Below the pieces are notes generated by a model that saw nothing but the letters and a program-made list of their open reading frames with translations, did not search any database and had not been told where the DNA came from. The translations under genes and the position numbers were made by a program. Shown one piece after another: positions 5,384 to 9,443 of a stretch of DNA of 9,443 bases. Positions within the stretch are counted from its first letter, which is position 1. Every line of letters starts with the position of its first letter. The DNA comes from an uncultured Actinomycetes bacterium (GTDB taxonomy: Bacteria > Actinomycetota > Thermoleophilia > Solirubrobacterales > Thermoleophilaceae), in assembly GCA_946481495.1 (NCBI GenBank), contig CAMLNW010000097.1:1-9443 (forward strand), read 5' to 3'.

Positions 5384-5400
5384 AGCTGGCGTCGCCAGCT
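5384..5400. promoter_or_regulatory. 17-bp perfect dyad before the third XRE gene
   Basis: AGCTGGC-GTC-GCCAGCT: seven-base perfect arms around three bases, in the 59-base gap after the 4380-5357 gene. It ends 16 bases before the GTG at 5417, directly next to the ribosome site (GGAAAG, 5401-5406). It has the same arm-N3-arm layout as sites A and B but a different arm sequence, as expected for autoregulation by a different XRE protein. Alternatively it is an RNA stem that hinders translation of the XRE gene. Confidence 0.5.
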
Positions 5401-5416
5401 GGAAAGCTCATGAGCG

Positions 5417-5644
5417 GTGACAGCCGATCCGATCAAGCTGCCTGGCGGCACCTTCGGTGCCAATCTCCGCGCCGCGCGCGAGGCGCACGGCTGGAGCCGG
5501 AAGGAGCTAGCAGCGCGTGCGGGGCTCAACAACAGCTCGATTCATCGCTGGGAGCACGACGAGCGTCAGCCCGAGCTCTCCTCGATCCTTGATCTCGCGA
5601 CCACGTTGAGCATGACCGGTTCGGAGCTGCTCGACGGTATCTAG
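5417..5644 (+). CDS. Small XRE-family helix-turn-helix regulator
   Basis: 75 aa from a GTG at 5417, with GGAAAG ten bases ahead. Nearly the whole protein (about 10-72) is one Cro/C1-type HTH domain: FGANLRAAREAHGWSRKELA, ARAGLNNSSIHRWEHDERQP and ILDLATTLSMTGSELL. The recognition helix reads NNSSIHRWEHDERQP, clearly different from the SRLE(S/T)G helix of the tandem pair at 3676-4220, so a different operator is expected. The 17-bp dyad just upstream fits autoregulation. It follows the HNH-repeat gene on the same strand after 59 bases and may be read through from it. It converges with the 6093-5641 gene; the two stop codons share the bases CTAG. No effector domain is present. Confidence 0.85.
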   Translation: MTADPIKLPGGTFGANLRAAREAHGWSRKELAARAGLNNSSIHRWEHDERQPELSSILDLATTLSMTGSELLDGI

Positions 5645-6093
5645 TAGCTCGGCGTGCCCCACTCATCCAGCGCGTGGGCCGTCGCCTCACGGCCGCGCGA
5701 TCCCATGATGCTTGCGAGGCATCTCAGCGCCGTGGAGCGGAATTGAGAGTTGTGCTCGATCGTGTCGAGACAAGCTGCGGTGAGGGCTAGCTCAATCTCA
5801 TCGGGCGGCGGGTTGCCGTAGAGGGTGAACTTGGCCATCCAGGCTCTACGCAGCTGGGCGTAGCGGACCCGCTCGCCCTTCAGCGCTAACGCCAGGATCG
5901 CCGGCAATGCGTCCTCGATGGCGAGTTCGATCCCGAGCTTCTTGCAGGCCCGCGCTCGTTCGAGAATCTCCCGCGGCGAGCTGGCATAGATCGCCTTCTC
6001 GTATGCGGCTGCCGCAGCCGCCTGCTTGCGGTCACGCTGGTCGGTCTGCTGCGGCGACCGATTCCAGCTGCGAACCTCGATCCCATCGAACAT
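5641..6093 (-). CDS. Unrecognised helical protein, divergent from the relaxase
   Basis: 150 aa from ATG 6093, with AGGGA five bases ahead. The frame stays open to 6180, but the extra 29 residues (VAGGGGGERRVEKG..) merely translate the G-rich strand of the low-complexity tract, so the inner ATG is preferred. The N-terminus is polar, with a Gln/Arg/Asp-rich stretch and an Ala run (about 25-40). The rest looks helical, with possible repeat units: SSPREILERARACKKLGIEL (about 38-57), IEDALPAILALALKGERVRY, DEIELALTAACLDTIE and RSTALRCLASIMGS. No signal peptide, membrane helix or catalytic motif is seen, and I do not recognise the family. Its divergent position beside a MobF relaxase, across a likely transfer or promoter region, suggests an accessory role in mobilisation. 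This is position only; a nucleic-acid-binding or relaxosome protein is a guess. Confidence 0.7.
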   Translation of the reverse strand: MFDGIEVRSWNRSPQQTDQRDRKQAAAAAAYEKAIYASSPREILERARACKKLGIELAIEDALPAILALALKGERVRYAQLRRAWMAKFTLYGNPPPDEIELALTAACLDTIEHNSQFRSTALRCLASIMGSRGREATAHALDEWGTPSY

Positions 6094-6104
6094 ACGTTCC
6101 CTAG

Positions 6105-6290
6105 TCTGCCACCTCCTCCAGCTCCACTTCAACCACCCCTTCTCAACCCGCCTCTCTCCTCCACCTCCACCCGCTACCACCCGCCCCTCTTCCTCAACCC
6201 GCTCCCTCCATCTCCTCTCCCCAAAACCGCTCCCCGCTTCCCTTCAACCGCCCCTCAAACCCTCCACCGCCCACCAGCCATCACACACTT
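6105..6290. other. G-depleted pyrimidine-rich intergenic tract, possible oriT or leader element
   Basis: Between the divergent 6093 and 6317 starts the plus strand is built of C, T and A, with only about 10 G in the 180 bases from 6111 to 6290, in otherwise GC-balanced DNA. Imperfect direct repeats run through it: CTTCAACCRCCCCT at 6127-6140 and 6242-6255, and CTCAACCCGC at 6142-6151 and 6193-6202. The opposite strand has G-runs at 6232-6235, 6240-6242, 6251-6254 and 6260-6262 that nearly fit a quadruplex pattern. Candidate roles are part of the origin of transfer beside the relaxase gene, repeated protein sites, or a C-rich Rho-loading leader. No nic site could be identified. Confidence 0.6.
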
Positions 6291-6316
6291 GCACCGAGGT
6301 TGCGTCTACGCCTTCG

Positions 6317-9300
6317 ATGCTCACCATCGGCAAGATCGGCGGACGCGGCGGCGGCCACTGGCGGACCGCCGACTACTACACCGAGCAGGTCGCCTTGGGC
6401 GCCGAGGACTACTACTCCGGCAAGGGCGAGGCGCCTGGCACCTGGACCGGCCAGGGGGCCGCGAATCTCGGCCTTACCGGCGAGCTTCAGGACGGCGAGC
6501 TGCAAGCGCTGTTCGAGCGCCGCCACCCAGTCAGCGGCGACCAGCTCGGCCGACCTCCCGGCGAGCACGCGGTGAAGGGCATCGACCTTCAGATGGCCGT
6601 GCCGAAGTCGGTATCGACGCTGTGGGCGCTGGCTGACGAGTACGGACAGCCGGAGGTCGCCGGCAAGGTTTGGGAGGCCACCCACGGCGCGGGCCGAGCA
6701 GCGATCGACTACCTCGAGCGCCACGCTTGTACGTCGCGCGCCGGCAAGGGCGGACACATTCCACTCAAGGGGGGAGGGTTCATTGGCGCGGCGTTCCCGC
6801 ACCGCTTCTCACGGGAGGGCGACCCGCACGTCCACGTCCATTTTCTCGTCGCGAACATGACCTACAGCGGCGACGCCGCTCAAGGTGTCGAGGACGCTTG
6901 GCGGACGCTCGACGCTCGCGACCTCTACCAGCACCGGATGGCCGCCGGCTACGTCTTCCAGGCCGAGCTGCGCGAGCGGCTGACGCGCGAGCTTGGAGTC
7001 GAGTGGTCTGAGGTCAACAAGGGCGCGGCCGAGATAGTCGGCGTACCGCGACCGCTTTCGCTGGCGTTGTCGAAACGTCGGGCGCAGATCCTCGACGCGC
7101 TCGATCGCGACGGGCGTAGCAGCCCGCGCGAGGCAGAGATCGCCGCGTTGACGACGCGCAAGGGCAAGGAGTCGTTCGACCTCGCTGTGCAGCGCGGCCA
7201 GTGGCGAGCCGTTGCCGAGGAGCACGGGTTCGGCCCGGACGAGCTGGTCGGCACGCTCGACCGCCGCGAGTTCCGCGATCTCGAGCGCTTGGAGATCGGC
7301 GAGACGGTCGGCGACCTGATCGGCCCGGACGGACTGACCCGCGAGCGGTCGACATTCCAGCGGCGCGAGGTCGTGCAGAACCTCGCCGCCGCACACGGCA
7401 GGGGAGGGTCGGTGCAGCGGATCGAGGAACTGGCCGACCGCCTGATCGCCTCCGATCAGATCGTCGTCGTCGATGGCGACCAGCCGGGCGTGGCACGGCT
7501 GCGCGGCCAGTCAGCTGGTACGCCGAAGGAGGCGGTGCTGACGACGGCGGACATGCTCTCGGTGGAGGCCGAGATGGTCGACCAGGCCGTCGGCAGGGTG
7601 GGGGAGGGAGTCGGCGTCGTTCGGCTCGCTGATGGCGACAGCCAGTTCGCGCGTCGGCCCGGTGGGTTGGTGCTGTCTGACGAGCAGCAGCAGATGGTCC
7701 GCCAGCTCGCCACCTCCGGTCACGGCGTCGAGATCGTCCGCGCGCGGGCCGGTACCGGCAAGACCACCGCGATCGACGCCGCGCGCGAGCTGTGGGAGCG
7801 CGCCGAGTACCGCGTCGTCGGCGCTGCGCTCGCCGGACGCGCAGCCGACGAGCTGCGCGCTCGCGGAGGGATCGACAGCTACACCGTCCACGGCCTGCTC
7901 CAAGACCTCGACCGCGGCGGCGAGTGGAGCCTCGGATCGCGGACGGTCCTCGTCGTCGATGAGGCCGGCATGGTCGACTCGCGACGCATGGCCCGGCTGC
8001 TCGACCACGCCGCCCAAGCCGACGCGAAGGTCGTGCTGATCGGAGACGAGCGCCAGCTCGCCGCCGTCGAGGCCGGCGGCGGCTTCGCCGCTCTCGCCGA
8101 TCGCCTCGACACGATCGAGCTGACAGAGGTCTACCGCCAACAGCACGCCTGGGACCGCCAAGCGCTCGACCAGCTCCGCCACGGCGACGTCTCGGAGTGG
8201 GTCGCCGCCTACGAGCAACACGGCCGGCTCGTCCCATGCCAGGGCGCCGACGACCAGCTCCACCAGCTCGTCGCCGATTGGTATGTCGCGACGGGCGAGC
8301 ATGGGCTGATCGAGACGCAGATGTTCGCCGCCACACGCGACGACGCCGACGCGCTCAACCACCTCGCGCGCGCCGCCAGGGTGACAGCCGGCGAGCTCGA
8401 CGACACCAACGCGCTCGTCGTCGGCGAGCGGGTGTTCGCAGTCGACGATCGCGTGCTCGCGCTGCGCAACGAATGGGTACGCCATACCGACCGGCCAGGC
8501 AAGCATCAACTTCGCAACGGCAACCGCGCCACCGTCACCGGCATCGACCGCGACAACGGAGACCTACAAGTCCGACTCGACACAGGCCCCGAGGTCGTAC
8601 TCACCAACGACTACCTCACCGACGGCCGGCTCTCACACGGCTACGCCCAGACGATCCACAAGTCCCAGGGCATGACGATCACCCAAGACTTCGTTCTCGC
8701 CTCCCCGGATCTCGCCCGCGAGCTCGGCTACGTCGCCTCCTCCCGCCACACCGACAGCTCCCGCTTCTACATCAACGTCGGCCAAGACACAGACCTCGAC
8801 CGTCCACAACTTCCCGGCCTCGAAGACGAGCCGCTCTATGCCCAGTTCGAGCGAGCGCTCGGCGTCGAACGCGCAAAGCAGCTCGCAGTCGACATCACCG
8901 AGATAGACGCCGACCTCGGCGAGCTGACAACCGCACAGCTGATCGAGCTACGCGACCGCGGCGAGGCGATCCTCTCCACGATCCCCAGACACGCACGTCG
9001 AGCCCGCGACGCCGAGCTGCTGGAGCGCGTCGCCGGCCACGCCGCCCACCTCGAAGGGCTCCTCGCTACGGCGCACGGTGCGCTGCTCGAGCTGAGCGGT
9101 CGCAAGGATCGCCAGCGCCGCTCCACGTTGGAGCAGCGCATCCACCAGCTCGAGCAGGCGCTCGACACCGCCCGCATCGAGGTCGCCGACCGCACCGACA
9201 CCGCCGCAGCCGCCGACCCCGCCCAAGTGATCGAGCAACACGAGATGGAGGTCGTCAACGCCGCAGCCGCCGAGCGCGAGCTAGCCGCCCGACGCGCCAA

Positions 9301-9443
9301 CGCGCACTGGCGCGCGAAGGGCAGCTCGCGGAGCCCGACGGCGAGGCCTCCGTGCTGCACCTGCAGCACGAGCACGGCTGGGCCCGGTTCGTGTCGATGC
9401 AGAACCACTACAACCTGCTCGCTCGCGAGGAGGAGCGCGAGAT
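6317..9443 (+). CDS. MobF-type conjugative relaxase with fused SF1 helicase (3' end broken or chimeric)
   Basis: TraI/TrwC-like protein that nicks the transfer origin, stays on the cut strand and unwinds it for conjugation. The frame runs from ATG 6317 to the window edge without a stop; the MLTIGKIGG start is typical although its ribosome site is weak. Relaxase domain, about 1-290: candidate catalytic tyrosines Y20/Y21 and Y32/Y33, and the metal-binding His triad in DPHVHVHFLVANM (H171, H173, H175). Helicase, about 450-830: SDEQQQMV (454), Walker A ARAGTGKTT (476-484), Walker B VVDEAGM (D548, E549), GDERQL (576-581), SHGYAQTIHKSQG (773-785) and YVASSRH (about 805-811). A charged coiled-coil-like tail follows, about 860-990. 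From about codon 995 (9300 on) the translation degenerates into Cys/Thr/Arg/Ser-rich sequence, while another frame encodes an aldo/keto reductase piece, so the true C-terminus is lost here. Marks a plasmid or integrative conjugative/mobilisable element. Confidence 0.93.
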   Translation, partial: MLTIGKIGGRGGGHWRTADYYTEQVALGAEDYYSGKGEAPGTWTGQGAANLGLTGELQDGELQALFERRHPVSGDQLGRPPGEHAVKGIDLQMAVPKSVSTLWALADEYGQPEVAGKVWEATHGAGRAAIDYLERHACTSRAGKGGHIPLKGGGFIGAAFPHRFSREGDPHVHVHFLVANMTYSGDAAQGVEDAWRTLDARDLYQHRMAAGYVFQAELRERLTRELGVEWSEVNKGAAEIVGVPRPLSLALSKRRAQILDALDRDGRSSPREAEIAALTTRKGKESFDLAVQRGQWRAVAEEHGFGPDELVGTLDRREFRDLERLEIGETVGDLIGPDGLTRERSTFQRREVVQNLAAAHGRGGSVQRIEELADRLIASDQIVVVDGDQPGVARLRGQSAGTPKEAVLTTADMLSVEAEMVDQAVGRVGEGVGVVRLADGDSQFARRPGGLVLSDEQQQMVRQLATSGHGVEIVRARAGTGKTTAIDAARELWERAEYRVVGAALAGRAADELRARGGIDSYTVHGLLQDLDRGGEWSLGSRTVLVVDEAGMVDSRRMARLLDHAAQADAKVVLIGDERQLAAVEAGGGFAALADRLDTIELTEVYRQQHAWDRQALDQLRHGDVSEWVAAYEQHGRLVPCQGADDQLHQLVADWYVATGEHGLIETQMFAATRDDADALNHLARAARVTAGELDDTNALVVGERVFAVDDRVLALRNEWVRHTDRPGKHQLRNGNRATVTGIDRDNGDLQVRLDTGPEVVLTNDYLTDGRLSHGYAQTIHKSQGMTITQDFVLASPDLARELGYVASSRHTDSSRFYINVGQDTDLDRPQLPGLEDEPLYAQFERALGVERAKQLAVDITEIDADLGELTTAQLIELRDRGEAILSTIPRHARRARDAELLERVAGHAAHLEGLLATAHGALLELSGRKDRQRRSTLEQRIHQLEQALDTARIEVADRTDTAAAADPAQVIEQHEMEVVNAAAAERELAARRANAHWRAKGSSRSPTARPPCCTCSTSTAGPGSCRCRTTTTCSLARRSAR
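9349..9443 (+). pseudogene. Internal fragment of an aldo/keto reductase in another frame
   Basis: In the frame starting at 9352 the DNA reads VLHLQHE, then HGWARFVSMQNHYNLL, then AREEERE. This is a known conserved block of YajO-like NADPH-dependent aldo/keto reductases (..ALHLQxxxGWxxFVSMQNHYNLLYREEEREM..). It corresponds to a mid-barrel segment, including the Gln that contacts the nicotinamide. The block is cut by the window edge. Upstream, the expected preceding sequence (GASSMxAWQF-like) and the catalytic Asp/Tyr/Lys/His part are absent: relaxase-derived DNA stands there instead. The frame is offset from the relaxase frame. Either a recombination junction or deletion fused the two genes, or the end of the sequence is a chimeric assembly. 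Confidence is high for the family, low for the mechanism. Confidence 0.75.

Noticed and set aside
4638..5411. 257-aa minus-strand frame opposite the HNH-repeat gene
   Set aside because: Low-complexity Arg/Gly/Pro composition, no ribosome site, and the plus-strand frame has recognisable repeats.
6094..6180. N-terminal extension of the 5641-6093 gene to 6180
   Set aside because: The added residues only translate the low-complexity tract (Gly/Arg/Trp-rich); an ATG at 6093 with a ribosome site is a better start.
7014..8336. 440-aa minus-strand frame
   Set aside because: Extremely Arg-rich shadow of the relaxase-helicase gene, whose plus-strand frame carries all the helicase motifs.
7511..8509. 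332-aa minus-strand frame that looks smoother than most shadows
   Set aside because: Fully inside the helicase coding region and an effect of GC-rich codon symmetry; it has no domain of its own and would overlap conserved motifs.

Overview
High-GC DNA with compact, overlapping genes, GTG starts and strong purine-rich ribosome binding sites. The ECF sigma factors and the small secreted/single-pass proteins ending in a 'G-x-VPDGV-x-SV'-type motif look most like those of soil Actinomycetota of the Thermoleophilia/Solirubrobacterales type. That assignment is inference from protein style, not a search. Both window edges fall inside open frames.

Left third (1-3052, all minus strand): reading 5' to 3' on the minus strand there are two tandem paralogous ECF sigma factors (3052-2447 and 2354-1788). 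A single-pass membrane protein follows (1791-988), coupled to the second sigma gene by an ATGA overlap. Then come two exported proteins three bases apart: a Cys-rich one (885-496) and one that runs off the window (492-1). This looks like a transmembrane signalling / envelope cassette.

Middle (3128-5644): a small unrecognised protein (3568-3128), two tandem XRE-type repressor-like genes (4220-3966, 3939-3676), a divergent gene for a DNA-binding protein with HTH segments and two homing-endonuclease-associated (HNH_repeat-like) repeats (4380-5357), and a third small XRE gene (5417-5644). A perfect 19-bp dyad, TGTTGCCG-N3-CGGCAACA, occurs 27 bp before the 3568 start and 26 bp before the 4380 start. 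A degenerate copy lies exactly 27 bp before the 885 start. This suggests one regulator controls three transcription units, linking the XRE module to the secreted-protein operon.

Right third (5641-9443): a 150-aa unrecognised protein on the minus strand (6093-5641) converges on the third XRE gene, with stop codons sharing CTAG. A strongly G-depleted, pyrimidine-rich intergenic tract (about 6105-6290) separates it from a large MobF-type relaxase-helicase (6317 onward). The relaxase has the His triad, Walker A/B and later SF1 helicase motifs, so the window is probably part of a conjugative or mobilisable element. Close to the right edge the relaxase frame stops looking like protein. From about 9349 another frame reads as an internal piece of an aldo/keto reductase, so the relaxase is broken, joined to foreign DNA, or the end is a chimeric assembly.

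No rRNA, tRNA, CRISPR array or recognisable insertion sequence was seen. No gene-free stretch exceeds 300 bases.
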